Positions 52,117 through 61,690 are shown, counted from the first letter of the stretch. The stretch: 64,000 nt of DNA from Streptomyces syringium (GCF_017876625.1 NZ_JAGIOH010000001.1:5167501-5231500), one strand, 5' to 3'. The notes: generated from the sequence alone by a model not told the origin. Program-made: numbers and translations.

Positions 52117-53508
52117 ATGAGCCGCTCCGCCCACCCCGCCGGGCCCCGCTACGCCGACGTCCTTCCTGAGGGTCACTACACCGCACCGCCCACGGACCTC
52201 AACGCGCTCGACCCGCGTGTGTGGTCCCGCACCGTCACCCGGAACGCCGAGGGCGTCGCCACCGTCGGCGGGCTCGACGTGAAGCGGCTCGCCGAGGAGT
52301 TCGGCACCCCCGCCTACTTCCTCGACGAGGACGACTTCCGCGCCCGCTGCCGCGCCTGGCGCGACGCCTTCGGTGACGAGGCCGACGTCTTCTACGCCGG
52401 CAAGGCGTTCCTCTCCCGGGCCGTCGTGCGCTGGCTGCACGAGGAGGGCCTCAACCTCGACGTCTGCTCCGCCGGGGAGCTGGCCACCGCCCTCGACGCC
52501 GGAATGCCCGCCGAGCGCATCGCGCTGCACGGCAACAACAAGTCGGCCGAGGAGATCACCCGCGCCGTCGAGGCCGGGGTCGGGCGGATCGTCCTCGACT
52601 CCTTCCAGGAGATCGTCCGCGTCGCGCACATCGCCGAGCGGCTCGGCAAGCGCCAGCGCGTGCAGATCCGCGTCACCGTCGGCGTCGAGGCGCACACCCA
52701 CGAGTTCATCGCCACCGCCCACGAGGACCAGAAGTTCGGTCTCGCGCTGGCCGGCGGGCAGGCGGCCGAGGCCGTCCGGCGCGCGCTCAAGCTCGACGGG
52801 CTCGAGGTCATCGGCATCCACTCGCACATCGGCTCGCAGATCTTCGACACCTCCGGCTTCGAGGTGGCCGCCCACCGAGTCGTCGGGCTGCTGAAGGAGA
52901 TCCGCGACGAGCACGGCATCGAGCTGCCCGAGATCGACCTCGGCGGCGGCCTCGGCATCGCCTACACCCCCGAGGACGACCCGCGCGAGCCGCACGAGAT
53001 CGCCAAGGCGCTGGGCGACATCGTCACCCGCGAGTGCGCGGCCGCCGGGCTCGCCGTGCCGCGCCTGTCCGTCGAGCCGGGGCGCGCCATCGTCGGCCCC
53101 ACGGCCTTCACGCTGTACGAGGTCGGCACCATCAAGGAGCTGCCGGGCCTGCGGACGTACGTGAGCGTCGACGGCGGCATGTCCGACAACATCCGTACCG
53201 CGCTCTACGACGCCGAGTACTCCGTCGCGCTGGTCTCCCGCACCTCCACCGCCGCGCCGATGCTCTCCCGCGTCGTCGGCAAGCACTGCGAGTCCGGCGA
53301 CATCGTCGTCCGTGACGCCTTCCTCCCCGCCGACCTGGCGCCCGGCGATCTGCTCGCCGTGCCCGCGACCGGTGCCTACTGCCGCTCGATGGCGAGCAAC
53401 TACAACCATGCGCTGCGCCCGCCGGTCGTAGCGGTGAAGGATGGTGCCGCACGGGTCATCGTGCGGCGCGAGACGGAGGAGGACCTGCTCCGCCTCGACG
53501 TCGGATAA
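52117..53508 (+). CDS. lysA: Diaminopimelate decarboxylase
   Basis: This 463-aa PLP enzyme catalyses the last step of lysine biosynthesis, decarboxylating meso-diaminopimelate to L-lysine. The alanine-racemase-like barrel carries the PLP Lys96 (VFYAGKAFLSR), HSHIGSQIFD and GGGLGIAYTPED, and the C-terminal domain holds the conserved CESGDIV motif. The ATG start is 14 bp after the NrtL stop, so the pair is co-transcribed. It opens the aspartate-family block. Confidence 0.96.
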   Translation: MSRSAHPAGPRYADVLPEGHYTAPPTDLNALDPRVWSRTVTRNAEGVATVGGLDVKRLAEEFGTPAYFLDEDDFRARCRAWRDAFGDEADVFYAGKAFLSRAVVRWLHEEGLNLDVCSAGELATALDAGMPAERIALHGNNKSAEEITRAVEAGVGRIVLDSFQEIVRVAHIAERLGKRQRVQIRVTVGVEAHTHEFIATAHEDQKFGLALAGGQAAEAVRRALKLDGLEVIGIHSHIGSQIFDTSGFEVAAHRVVGLLKEIRDEHGIELPEIDLGGGLGIAYTPEDDPREPHEIAKALGDIVTRECAAAGLAVPRLSVEPGRAIVGPTAFTLYEVGTIKELPGLRTYVSVDGGMSDNIRTALYDAEYSVALVSRTSTAAPMLSRVVGKHCESGDIVVRDAFLPADLAPGDLLAVPATGAYCRSMASNYNHALRPPVVAVKDGAARVIVRRETEEDLLRLDVG

Positions 53509-53616
53509 ACCACGCGGGCAACCCCGTGTCGGCCGAAATACGTCGGCTGGCATTTAGCTGACAGATGATTCCGTTGGCGGACACATGTCGGCCCACGGAA
53601 ACAAAGATCTCGAATA

Positions 53617-53646
53617 CTGGACCCGGGGAGGGAAACCCCCGTCCAG
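53617..53646 (+). promoter_or_regulatory. Hairpin in the hom leader
   Basis: CTGGAC and GTCCAG with inner GGGG/CCCC pairing form a stem about 65 bp before the hom start. It could be a terminator of lysA or an attenuator-like element for hom. Confidence 0.5.
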
Positions 53647-53711
53647 TGAGTGAGACTGGTGAACCACCGAAGATGTACGAGGCTGTGTCGATGAGAAGCA
53701 GGGGTCGGATG

Positions 53712-55001
53712 ATGCGTACGCGTCCGCTGAAAGTGGCGCTGCTGGGCTGTGGAGTGGTCGGCTCAGAGGTGGCGCGCATCATGACGACGCACGCGGACGA
53801 CCTCGCGGCGCGCATCGGCGCGCCCGTCGAGCTCGCCGGCATCGCCGTCCGCCGCCCGAGCCGGGTGCGCGCCGGGGTGCCCGCGGAGCTGATCACCACC
53901 GATGCCACCGCGCTCGTCAAGCGCGGTGACATCGATGTGGTCGTCGAGGTCATCGGCGGCATCGAGCCCGCCCGCGCGCTGATCACGACCGCGTTCGAGC
54001 ACGGCGCCAGCGTCGTCTCCGCGAACAAGGCGCTGCTCGCCCAGGACGGTGCCGCCCTGCACGCCGCCGCCGAGAGCCACGGCGCCGACCTGTACTACGA
54101 GGCCGCCGTCGCGGGCGCCATCCCGCTCGTCCGGCCGCTGCGCGAGTCCCTCGCCGGCGACAAGGTCAACCGGGTGCTCGGCATCGTCAACGGCACGACC
54201 AACTTCATCCTCGACAAGATGGACACCAGCGGCGCGGGCTACTCCGAGGCGCTGGACGAGGCCACCGCCCTCGGTTACGCCGAGGCGGACCCGACCGCCG
54301 ACGTCGAGGGCTTCGACGCCGCCGCCAAGGCCGCGATCCTGGCCGGCATCGCCTTCCACACCCGGGTCCGGCTGGACGACGTGCACCGCGAGGGCATGAC
54401 CGAGGTCACCGCAGCCGACTTCGCGTCCGCGAAGCAGATGGGGTGCACCATCAAGCTGCTCGCCATCTGCGAGCGGGCCGCCGACGGGCAGTCCGTCACC
54501 GCCCGCGTGCACCCGGCGATGATCCCGCTGAGCCACCCCCTCGCCTCCGTGCGCGAGGCCTACAACGCGGTGTTCATCGAGGCCGAGGCGGCCGGCCAGC
54601 TGATGTTCTACGGGCCGGGCGCGGGCGGCTCGCCGACCGCCTCCGCGGTCCTCGGCGACCTCGTGGCCGTCTGCCGCAACAAGCTCGGCGAGGCCACCGG
54701 CCCCGGCGAATCGGCCTACACCCGGCTGCCCGTGAGCCCGATGGGCGAGGTCGTGACCCGCTATCACATCAGCCTCGACGTCGCCGACAAGCCGGGTGTC
54801 CTCGCCCAGGTCGCCACGGTCTTCGCCGAGCACGACGTGTCCATCGACACCGTCCGGCAGACGGGCAAGGACGGCGAGGCGTCCCTCGTCGTCGTCACCC
54901 ACCGGGCACCCGACGCCGCCCTCTCGGCGACCGTCGAGGCGCTGCGCAAGCTGGACACGGTCCGCGGCGTCGCGAGCATCATGCGCGTTGAAGGCGAGTA
55001 G
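53712..55001 (+). CDS. hom: Homoserine dehydrogenase
   Basis: This 429-aa enzyme reduces aspartate semialdehyde to homoserine, the branch to threonine and methionine. It has the nucleotide loop VALLGCGVVGSEVARIM, the catalytic domain (GIVNGTTNFILDKM, EADPTADVEGFDAAAKA) and a C-terminal ACT domain (LDVADKPGVLAQVATVFAEH) for feedback by threonine. Start codons ATG ATG overlap; the second is used because a homologous start is MRTRPLKV. The gene ends 16 bp before thrC. Confidence 0.96.
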   Translation: MRTRPLKVALLGCGVVGSEVARIMTTHADDLAARIGAPVELAGIAVRRPSRVRAGVPAELITTDATALVKRGDIDVVVEVIGGIEPARALITTAFEHGASVVSANKALLAQDGAALHAAAESHGADLYYEAAVAGAIPLVRPLRESLAGDKVNRVLGIVNGTTNFILDKMDTSGAGYSEALDEATALGYAEADPTADVEGFDAAAKAAILAGIAFHTRVRLDDVHREGMTEVTAADFASAKQMGCTIKLLAICERAADGQSVTARVHPAMIPLSHPLASVREAYNAVFIEAEAAGQLMFYGPGAGGSPTASAVLGDLVAVCRNKLGEATGPGESAYTRLPVSPMGEVVTRYHISLDVADKPGVLAQVATVFAEHDVSIDTVRQTGKDGEASLVVVTHRAPDAALSATVEALRKLDTVRGVASIMRVEGE

Positions 55002-55017
55002 GGGAGTTACGAAAGCA

Positions 55018-56106
55018 ATGTCTGCCAACAACGGTCGCCAGGCCTCCCGCACCCACCAGTGGCGCGGCATCATCGAGGAGTACCGCGACCGGCTTCCGGT
55101 CTCCGCCGACACGCCGGTCGTCACCCTCCGCGAGGGCGGTACGCCGCTCGTACCGGCCCAGGTGCTCTCCGAGCGCACGGGCTGCGAGGTGCACCTGAAG
55201 GTCGAGGGAGCCAACCCCACCGGGTCCTTCAAGGACCGCGGCATGACCATGGCCATCACGCGGGCCAAGGAGGAGGGCGCGAAGGCCGTCATCTGCGCCT
55301 CCACCGGCAACACCTCCGCGTCGGCCGCCGCCTACGCCGTACGCGCCGGAATGGTCTGCGCCGTTCTGGTGCCGGAAGGCAAGATCGCGCTCGGCAAGAT
55401 GGGCCAGGCGCTGGTCCACGGCGCCCGCATCCTCCAGGTCGACGGCAACTTCGACGACTGCCTCACGCTGGCCCGCAACCTGTCCGACCACTACCCGGTG
55501 GCGCTGGTCAACTCCGTCAACCCGGTACGGATCGAGGGCCAGAAGACGGCGGCCTTCGAGATCGTCGACATGCTCGGCGACGCGCCCGACATCCACGTCC
55601 TGCCGGTCGGCAACGCGGGCAACATCACCGCCTACTGGCGGGGCTACCGCGAGTACGCGGCCGACGGGATCTCCTCCCGCAACCCCCGGATGTGGGGATT
55701 CCAGGCCTCCGGTTCCGCGCCGATCGTGCGCGGCGAGCCGGTCAAGGACCCGCACACCATCGCCACCGCGATCCGCATCGGCAACCCCGCCTCCTGGCAG
55801 TTCGCCGAGGAGGCGCGGGACGAGTCGGGCGGTCTCATCGACGAGGTGACCGACCGACAGATCCTGGCCGCCTACCGTCTGTTGGCCTCCCAGGAGGGCG
55901 TCTTCGTCGAGCCCGCCTCGGCGGCGAGCGTCGCCGGTCTGCTCAAGGCCGCCGAGCTGGGCCTGGTCGACCCGGGCCAGCGCATCGTCTGTACGGTCAC
56001 GGGCAACGGCCTCAAGGACCCCGACTGGGCCGTGGCCGGTGCGCCGCAGCCCATCACCGTGCCGGTGGACGCCACGGTTGCCGCGGAGCGGCTGGGCCTC
56101 GTCTGA
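55018..56106 (+). CDS. thrC: Threonine synthase
   Basis: This 362-aa PLP enzyme converts O-phosphohomoserine to threonine. The PLP Lys72 lies in GSFKDRGM and the phosphate loop in PVGNAGNITAYW. It is the class I (short) type, and its start follows hom by 16 bp. A hairpin and module A repeat terminate the transcript after it. Confidence 0.96.
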   Translation: MSANNGRQASRTHQWRGIIEEYRDRLPVSADTPVVTLREGGTPLVPAQVLSERTGCEVHLKVEGANPTGSFKDRGMTMAITRAKEEGAKAVICASTGNTSASAAAYAVRAGMVCAVLVPEGKIALGKMGQALVHGARILQVDGNFDDCLTLARNLSDHYPVALVNSVNPVRIEGQKTAAFEIVDMLGDAPDIHVLPVGNAGNITAYWRGYREYAADGISSRNPRMWGFQASGSAPIVRGEPVKDPHTIATAIRIGNPASWQFAEEARDESGGLIDEVTDRQILAAYRLLASQEGVFVEPASAASVAGLLKAAELGLVDPGQRIVCTVTGNGLKDPDWAVAGAPQPITVPVDATVAAERLGLV

Positions 56107-56116
56107 CGGCTCATGC

Positions 56117-56135
56117 CCCGGGGCTCCGCCCCGGG
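56117..56135 (+). terminator. thrC terminator
   Basis: CCCGGGGC and GCCCCGGG pair across a 3-nt loop immediately after the thrC stop codon. Confidence 0.7.
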
Positions 56136-56141
56136 CCCTGT

Positions 56142-56212
56142 GTCCTCAATGCCGGACGGGCTCGATTGTGCCGGACGGGCTGAGAATTCAGCCCGTCCCG
56201 GCGATCGAGGAC
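56142..56212. repeat. Module A repeat between thrC and thrB
   Basis: GTCCTCAATGCCGGACGGG, a second GCCGGACGGGCTGAG and the matching GCCCGTCCCGGC plus GAGGAC form the same dispersed hairpin repeat as at 1347 and 35856, without module B. It separates thrC from thrB, which probably has its own promoter. The rest of the 325-bp gap contains a possible -10 TAGGCT near 56315. Confidence 0.8.
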
Positions 56213-56431
56213 AACACCAAATCAACCCAGCTCGTGCCATAGCGGCGCGCCGCAGGCGACACGCTTCGTGCGCCTCCCGTGCGCCCTATGTCGCCGCAGA
56301 ACCTTCCTTCGATAGGCTGTACTCACTCCGCCCCGTCGCAGACCCCTGTCGCCCCCACGCGGCATCGCCGTCGCGGCCCTTGCGGACGTTGCACGCCCCA
56401 CCGAGGCCACACCAAGGAGAGTCTTCGAGCG

Positions 56432-57346
56432 ATGGCCGGTCCCGCGTTCCGCGCCGCCGCCGTCCGAGTGCGCACCCCTGCCACCAGCGCAAATCTCGGT
56501 CCCGGCTTTGATGCCCTCGGCCTGTCCCTGGGGCTCTACGACGACGTCGTCGTCCGGGTGGCCGAATCCGGGCTGCACATCGACATCGCGGGCGAGGGTG
56601 CCGAAACCCTGCCGCGTGACGAGAGTCATCTGCTCGTACGGTCCCTGCGTACGGCCTTCGATCTGCTCGGCGGCCAGCCGCGCGGCCTCGAGGTCGTCTG
56701 TGCCAACCGCATTCCGCACGGGCGGGGCCTCGGCTCCTCCTCCGCCGCCATCTGCGCGGGCATCGTCGCCGCCCGCGCCGTGACGATAGGCGGGGCCGAG
56801 CGGCTCGACGACGCCGCGCTGCTCGAGCTGGCCACCGAGATCGAGGGCCACCCGGACAACGTCGCCGCCTGTCTGCTCGGCGGATTCACCCTGGCCTGGA
56901 CTGAGGCGGGGGCCGCGCGGGCCATTCGGATGGACCCGGCGGATTCCATCGTTCCGGTGGTCTTCGTGCCCTCCAAGGCCGTACTGACCGAGACCGCGCG
57001 CGGGCTGTTGCCGCGCAATGTCCCCCATGTGGACGCGGCGGCCAACGCCGGGCGCGCGGCGCTGCTCGTGGAGGCCCTGACCAGGCGTCCCGAGCTGCTG
57101 CTGCCGGCCACCGAGGACCGGCTCCACCAGGAATACCGCTCTCCGGCGATGCCGGAGAGCGTGGCCCTGGTCAACCGACTGCGCGCGGACGGCGTCCCCG
57201 CGGTCATCTCCGGCGCGGGCCCCACGGTGCTCGCGCTGGTCGAGGACGGTGCGGCCGACAAGGTCGCACGACTGGCGGGCGAGGGGTGGGCGGCCAATCG
57301 GCTGACTCTCGACGCCGGGGGGACGAGCGTGCTGCCGCTGTCCTGA
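56432..57346 (+). CDS. thrB: Homoserine kinase
   Basis: This 304-aa GHMP kinase phosphorylates homoserine. The ATP motif PHGRGLGSSSAAI is at about residues 94-107 and the third motif VISGAGPTVLALV near the end. The N-terminal VRTPATSANLGPGFDALG is typical of ThrB. It lies 325 bp after thrC beyond a repeat, so it is separately promoted here rather than strictly in the thrC operon. Confidence 0.95.
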   Translation: MAGPAFRAAAVRVRTPATSANLGPGFDALGLSLGLYDDVVVRVAESGLHIDIAGEGAETLPRDESHLLVRSLRTAFDLLGGQPRGLEVVCANRIPHGRGLGSSSAAICAGIVAARAVTIGGAERLDDAALLELATEIEGHPDNVAACLLGGFTLAWTEAGAARAIRMDPADSIVPVVFVPSKAVLTETARGLLPRNVPHVDAAANAGRAALLVEALTRRPELLLPATEDRLHQEYRSPAMPESVALVNRLRADGVPAVISGAGPTVLALVEDGAADKVARLAGEGWAANRLTLDAGGTSVLPLS

Positions 57347-57760
57347 CCAGCGGTGTCCGGGGGCGACCCCGGACACCCGAAAATTGCGGTTGCCGGTCTT
57401 TGAGAGGGGGAATGTTTGTGGGATCCGGTAGTGTTAACCTCAAGTCTGCACTCGAAGCCACATCGGCTCGGTGCTCTGTGTCCCGATCAGGGACCGCTTT
57501 TCTTCCGGGAGCCTCCCAAACTGCCTGAGCAGCCTGCCTGAGCAGCTTCGAGCACGCTCCGGAATCGGCGTGGGTGACATGAGTGAAGTGAAACGCCATG
57601 TCTTCACTGATTCCTTCACGCCGAAACCAATGAACCTGATTCTTCCGCCGTACCGGCGGACCACCGCCCAGGCCCGGTCCGCATACCAGGACCGCAGCCG
57701 GACAGCACAACCGGTCGCCGAGCCAGACAGGCCGACGCCCGCTCCAGGGAAGGACCCTTC
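57347..57760 (+). promoter_or_regulatory. rho leader with sigma-R promoter and tandem repeat
   Basis: The 414-bp region before rho holds a sigma-R-type promoter, a 13-bp tandem duplication (CTGCCTGAGCAGC at 57521-57533 and 57534-57546) and a small reading frame that starts at ATG 57579, or upstream, and ends at 57764, overlapping the rho start by 4 bp (GTGA). A long leader is often used in autogenous control of rho. No known riboswitch was recognised. Confidence 0.55.
57409..57435 (+). promoter_or_regulatory. Sigma-R-type promoter upstream of rho
   Basis: GGAAT (57409-57413) is separated by 19 bp from GTT (57433-57435), matching the consensus of the disulfide-stress sigma factor SigR (GGAAT-N18-19-GTT). 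Confidence 0.6.
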
Positions 57761-59836
57761 GTGAGCGACACCACCGATCTGATGGGCGTGAACGCCGCCG
57801 GCACTGCGGGCAGTGACGCCGGCAATGCCTCCGCGCCCGCCACGGACGCTCCCGCCGCGCCTGCCACCGGTGCCTCTACCGCGCCCAAGCGGCGCCGCTC
57901 GGGCACCGGCCTCGACGGCATGGTCCTGGCCGAGCTCCAGCAGGTTGCCTCCGGCCTCGGCATCAAGGGCACCGCGCGGATGCGCAAAGGCCAGCTGATC
58001 GAGGTCATCAAGGAGAAGCAGGCCGGCTCCGCCTCGTCCGCCAAGGCCGCCGAGGCGGCCCCCGCCGAGGCCAAGCCGAAGCGCCGTGCGACCTCCAAGG
58101 CCCGTACGGGTGAGGCGGCCGCCGAGAAGCCCGCCGAGAAGGCCGCTGCCCAGCAGCAGATCGAGATCCCGGGCCAGCCGAGCAGCGACGAGCAGCCGGC
58201 CGGCGAGCGCCGTCGCCGTCGTGCGACCGCGCCCTCGGGCAGCCCCGAGACGGCCACCGAGACCAAGACCGAGGTCAAGGTCGAGGAGCGCGCCGAGGCC
58301 AAGGCCGAGACGGCCGTGGACACCGCCGAGGGCAAGGCCGCCAAGAGCGGCGAGCGCCAGGAGCGCGGCGAGCGCGCCGGCAAGGGCGAGCGCCGCGAGC
58401 GCGGTGAGCGTGCCGAGCGCGGCCAGCGCGGCGAGCGTGACCGTGGCGAGCGCGGCGAGCGTGACCGTGACCGCCGTGGCAACCGCGACGGTGCCGGCCA
58501 GGCCGGCGGCGACCGCCAGGACCGTCAGCAGCAGCGCGACAACCGCGGCCCGCAGGGCGGCGGCCAGGGCGGCCCGCAGGACGACGACGACTTCGAGGGC
58601 GGCCGTCGCGGCCGTCGCGGCCGCTACCGCGACCGCCGTGGCCGTCGTGGCCGTGACGAGGGCTTCGGCAACGAGCCGCAGGTCTCCGACGACGACGTCC
58701 TGATCCCCGTCGCCGGCATCCTCGACATCCTCGACAACTACGCGTTCATCCGGACCTCCGGCTACCTCCCGGGCCCGAACGACGTCTATGTCTCCCTCGC
58801 CCAGGTCCGTAAGAACGGCCTGCGCAAGGGTGACCACGTCACCGGTGCGGTCCGGCAGCCGAAGGACGGCGAGCGGCGCGAGAAGTTCAACGCCCTCGTC
58901 CGCCTCGACTCGGTGAACGGCATGGCGCCCGAAACGGGCCGTGGCCGCCCGGAGTTCGGCAAGCTCACCCCGCTCTACCCGCAGGACCGCCTGCGGTTGG
59001 AGACGGACCCGGGTGTGCTGACGACCCGGATCATCGACCTGGTCGCGCCGATCGGCAAGGGCCAGCGCGGTCTGATCGTGGCCCCGCCGAAGACCGGCAA
59101 GACCATGATCATGCAGGCGATCGCCAACGCGATCACCACGAACAACCCCGAGTGCCACCTGATGGTCGTCCTGGTCGACGAGCGTCCGGAAGAGGTCACC
59201 GACATGCAGCGGTCGGTCAAGGGCGAGGTCATCTCCTCGACCTTCGACCGCCCGGCCGAGGACCACACCACCGTCGCCGAGCTGGCCATCGAGCGCGCCA
59301 AGCGCCTCGTCGAGCTGGGTCACGACGTGGTCGTCCTGCTGGACTCGATCACCCGTCTGGGCCGTGCCTACAACCTGGCCGCCCCGGCCTCGGGCCGCAT
59401 CCTGTCCGGTGGTGTCGACTCGACCGCGCTCTACCCGCCGAAGAAGTTCTTCGGTGCCGCGCGCAACATCGAGGACGGCGGCTCGCTGACCATCCTGGCC
59501 ACCGCGCTCGTCGAGACCGGCTCGCGCATGGACGAGGTGATCTTCGAGGAGTTCAAGGGCACCGGCAACATGGAGCTCAAGCTCGACCGGAAGCTCGCCG
59601 ACAAGCGCATCTTCCCGGCCGTGGACGTCGACCCGTCCGGTACCCGCAAGGAGGAGATCCTCCTGGGTGCCGATGAGTTGGCGATCGTCTGGAAGCTCCG
59701 CCGGGTGCTGCACGCGCTCGACTCGCAGCAGGCCATCGAGCTGCTTCTCGACAAGATGAAGCAGACGAAGTCCAACGCGGAGTTCCTGATGCAGATCGCG
59801 AAGACCACGCCCTCCTCGGGCAACGGCAACGACTGA
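57761..59836 (+). CDS. rho: Transcription termination factor Rho
   Basis: This 691-aa Rho helicase is much longer than E. coli Rho (419 aa). The extra length is an N-terminal Ala/Pro region and a long Arg/Glu/Gly/Asp-rich insertion of about residues 195-295 (runs of RGERGERDRDRRGN and RRGRRGRYRDRRGR). The RNA-binding cold-shock fold follows (AGILDILDNYAFIRTSGYLP), then the helicase core with Walker A APPKTGKT (residues 441-448), DERPEEV and LDSITRLGRAYN. The insertion is typical of actinobacterial Rho. The GTG start overlaps the end of the upstream small reading frame. Confidence 0.96.
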   Translation: MSDTTDLMGVNAAGTAGSDAGNASAPATDAPAAPATGASTAPKRRRSGTGLDGMVLAELQQVASGLGIKGTARMRKGQLIEVIKEKQAGSASSAKAAEAAPAEAKPKRRATSKARTGEAAAEKPAEKAAAQQQIEIPGQPSSDEQPAGERRRRRATAPSGSPETATETKTEVKVEERAEAKAETAVDTAEGKAAKSGERQERGERAGKGERRERGERAERGQRGERDRGERGERDRDRRGNRDGAGQAGGDRQDRQQQRDNRGPQGGGQGGPQDDDDFEGGRRGRRGRYRDRRGRRGRDEGFGNEPQVSDDDVLIPVAGILDILDNYAFIRTSGYLPGPNDVYVSLAQVRKNGLRKGDHVTGAVRQPKDGERREKFNALVRLDSVNGMAPETGRGRPEFGKLTPLYPQDRLRLETDPGVLTTRIIDLVAPIGKGQRGLIVAPPKTGKTMIMQAIANAITTNNPECHLMVVLVDERPEEVTDMQRSVKGEVISSTFDRPAEDHTTVAELAIERAKRLVELGHDVVVLLDSITRLGRAYNLAAPASGRILSGGVDSTALYPPKKFFGAARNIEDGGSLTILATALVETGSRMDEVIFEEFKGTGNMELKLDRKLADKRIFPAVDVDPSGTRKEEILLGADELAIVWKLRRVLHALDSQQAIELLLDKMKQTKSNAEFLMQIAKTTPSSGNGND

Positions 59837-59872
59837 TCTGCTCTGACGCACGACGCGTCACCCACGCATCAC

Positions 59873-59910
59873 CACGACCGCCCCGCCACTTGTGTGGCGG
59901 GGCGGTCGTG
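59873..59910. terminator. rho terminator
   Basis: A perfect 17-bp stem (CACGACCGCCCCGCCAC and its complement) with loop TTGT lies 36 bp after the rho stop codon. The remaining 331 bp before the LCP gene hold no gene; no clear promoter motif was recognised there. Confidence 0.92.
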
Positions 59911-60241
59911 CGTCCGGCCCCGGCCCCGTCGCCGGTCGCAACGACCGTGCCGTGTCGCAGTCGTGATCATCTCGAGTCCGCCTCGTGACCGTCTGAGATT
60001 TGCGCCACAGCACCGCCGTCCGACATTGGCTTGAACTTTTGCCTCTTTCTGGCCGAAATCCCAGGTGGGCGGGGTCGTGGCGGGTTCGCGCGGGGGCGCC
60101 GGGCGGCGTGCTTTCTAAGAAGGTCCTCAGAACCCGCTGTGCAACCCTGGCGCAGGCTCTCCCGTCTGACCGGATGACGGGACACCATGCCTGACCAAGG
60201 CGGCAGGGGGTAGCCGGAGAGCAGCGGAGGACTGAGGACGT

Positions 60242-61417
60242 ATGGCTGACGACAGCAAGGGCACGAGGGCGGGATCGCGCCGTCGGCGTGCCGGCGGGTC
60301 ACGCGGCCGGCGCCGTAAGCCTCCGGCCCGTCGTAAGGGCTGGCGAATAGCCGCCTGGGCCCTCGCCGGGGTCATTCTGCTCGGAGGCTGCGGCCTCGGG
60401 TTCCTCTACTTCAAGTTCAACGGCAATCTGCACGGCGTGGACATCAATGCCGCGCTGGGCAAGAACCGCCCCAAGGACGTCGACAACGGCTCGCAGGACA
60501 TCCTCGTCCTCGGCTCCGACTCCCGGGCCGGTGCCAACGCCAAGTACGGCACGGACGAGGGCAGCGCCCGCTCCGACACCGCGATGATCCTGCACGTCTA
60601 CGAGGGCCACAAGAAGGCCAGCGTCGTCAGCATCCCGCGCGACACCATCGTCTCCCGCCCCGAGTGCAAGACGTCCGAGGGCAGGACCAGCCCGGCCGTG
60701 AAGCGCGCGCAGTTCAACGAGGCGTACTCGATCGGCGGCCCGGCCTGCGCGGTCGCGACCGTCGAGAGCATGACCGGCATCCGGATGGACCACTTCGTGG
60801 AGGTCGACTTCGCCGGCTTCCAGAAGATGATCGACAAGCTCGGCGGGGTGGAGGTCACCACCGCCAAGCCCATCCACGACAAGTGGAGCCACCTCGACCT
60901 CGCCGCGGGCACCCACACCCTCGACGGCGAGAAGTCCCTCGCGCTCGTCCGCACCCGCAAGGGCGTCGGTGACGGCAGCGACCTCGGCCGGATCAAGCTC
61001 CAGCAGACCTTCATCAAGGCGCTGCTGGACCAGATCAAGTCGGTGGGCCTCTTCACCAGCCCCACCAAGCTCTACGGTCTCGCCGACACCGCCACCAAGG
61101 CCGTCACCACCGACCGGGAGCTGGCCTCGCTCGACAAGCTGATGAGCTTCGCCAACGGGCTCAAGGGCATCGAGTCCAACGACATGCACATGGTCACGCT
61201 GCCGGTCACGTACGACCCCCGGGACCCCAACCGGGTGGTGCCGCTGGAGGCCGAGTCCGCCGAGGTCTGGGACGCGCTCCGCGCCGACCGGGAGATACCG
61301 CAGTCCGCGCTCAAGGACGGCGCGGGCACGAAGACGGACGCGGACAACGCCGTGAAGCAGGTCTCGGCCGGCAAGGGCGCGGACGGGAAGGCCGAGAAGA
61401 AGAGCCCCGTCAAGTAG
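60242..61417 (+). CDS. LytR-CpsA-Psr (LCP) family cell-wall glycopolymer ligase
   Basis: This 391-aa protein starts with an Arg-rich cytoplasmic segment (residues 1-33), then a membrane helix (IAAWALAGVILLGGCGLGFL) and an extracytoplasmic LCP domain. The conserved features are DILVLGSDSRAG, ARSDTAMILHVY, VVSIPRDTIV and RTRKGVGDGSDLGRIKLQQ with the Asp and Arg residues that bind the polyprenyl phosphate. It should attach teichoic-acid-type or other glycopolymers to peptidoglycan. The 3' end carries a duplication of its last 20 bp. Confidence 0.94.
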   Translation: MADDSKGTRAGSRRRRAGGSRGRRRKPPARRKGWRIAAWALAGVILLGGCGLGFLYFKFNGNLHGVDINAALGKNRPKDVDNGSQDILVLGSDSRAGANAKYGTDEGSARSDTAMILHVYEGHKKASVVSIPRDTIVSRPECKTSEGRTSPAVKRAQFNEAYSIGGPACAVATVESMTGIRMDHFVEVDFAGFQKMIDKLGGVEVTTAKPIHDKWSHLDLAAGTHTLDGEKSLALVRTRKGVGDGSDLGRIKLQQTFIKALLDQIKSVGLFTSPTKLYGLADTATKAVTTDRELASLDKLMSFANGLKGIESNDMHMVTLPVTYDPRDPNRVVPLEAESAEVWDALRADREIPQSALKDGAGTKTDADNAVKQVSAGKGADGKAEKKSPVK

Positions 61418-61440
61418 CGGAGAAGAGCCCCGTCAAGTAG
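61398..61440. repeat. 20-bp direct repeat at the LCP gene 3' end
   Basis: AGAAGAGCCCCGTCAAGTAG occurs at 61398-61417 (the end of the gene with its stop codon) and again at 61421-61440, with a 3-bp spacer. This looks like a recent tandem duplication. Confidence 0.9.
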
Positions 61441-61561
61441 CCGGCCGGCCAGGTGGCAATCGGCCGGACCGGCCGTAATGGCCCCTTGCGGGCCGCCATC
61501 CCGCCCCCCACCTGCGCCTTTTCCCCCGGGGCCGCTCCTGGTCCCGGGGCCGGACAACGGG

Positions 61562-61587
61562 GGAATACCTGGCCGCCACCCCACGTT
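61562..61587 (+). promoter_or_regulatory. Sigma-R-type promoter upstream of rpmE
   Basis: GGAAT (61562-61566) and GTT (61585-61587) are separated by exactly 18 bp, matching the SigR consensus. rpmE belongs to the SigR regulon of S. coelicolor in my recollection of the published regulon. Confidence 0.75.
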
Positions 61588-61690
61588 TTGGGGGATACGG
61601 CCAGTACTGGCAAACTGGTACGTCGGCCCCGGTTCACGTAAGGCAATCCCGCCTCTGCGACCCGGCGCCCTCCCGAACCTAGGAGATCCC

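Noticed and set aside
57471..57764. A protein-coding gene upstream of rho
   Set aside because: The translated frame has no family-like pattern and no strong ribosome site, so it is treated as part of a leader rather than as a gene.
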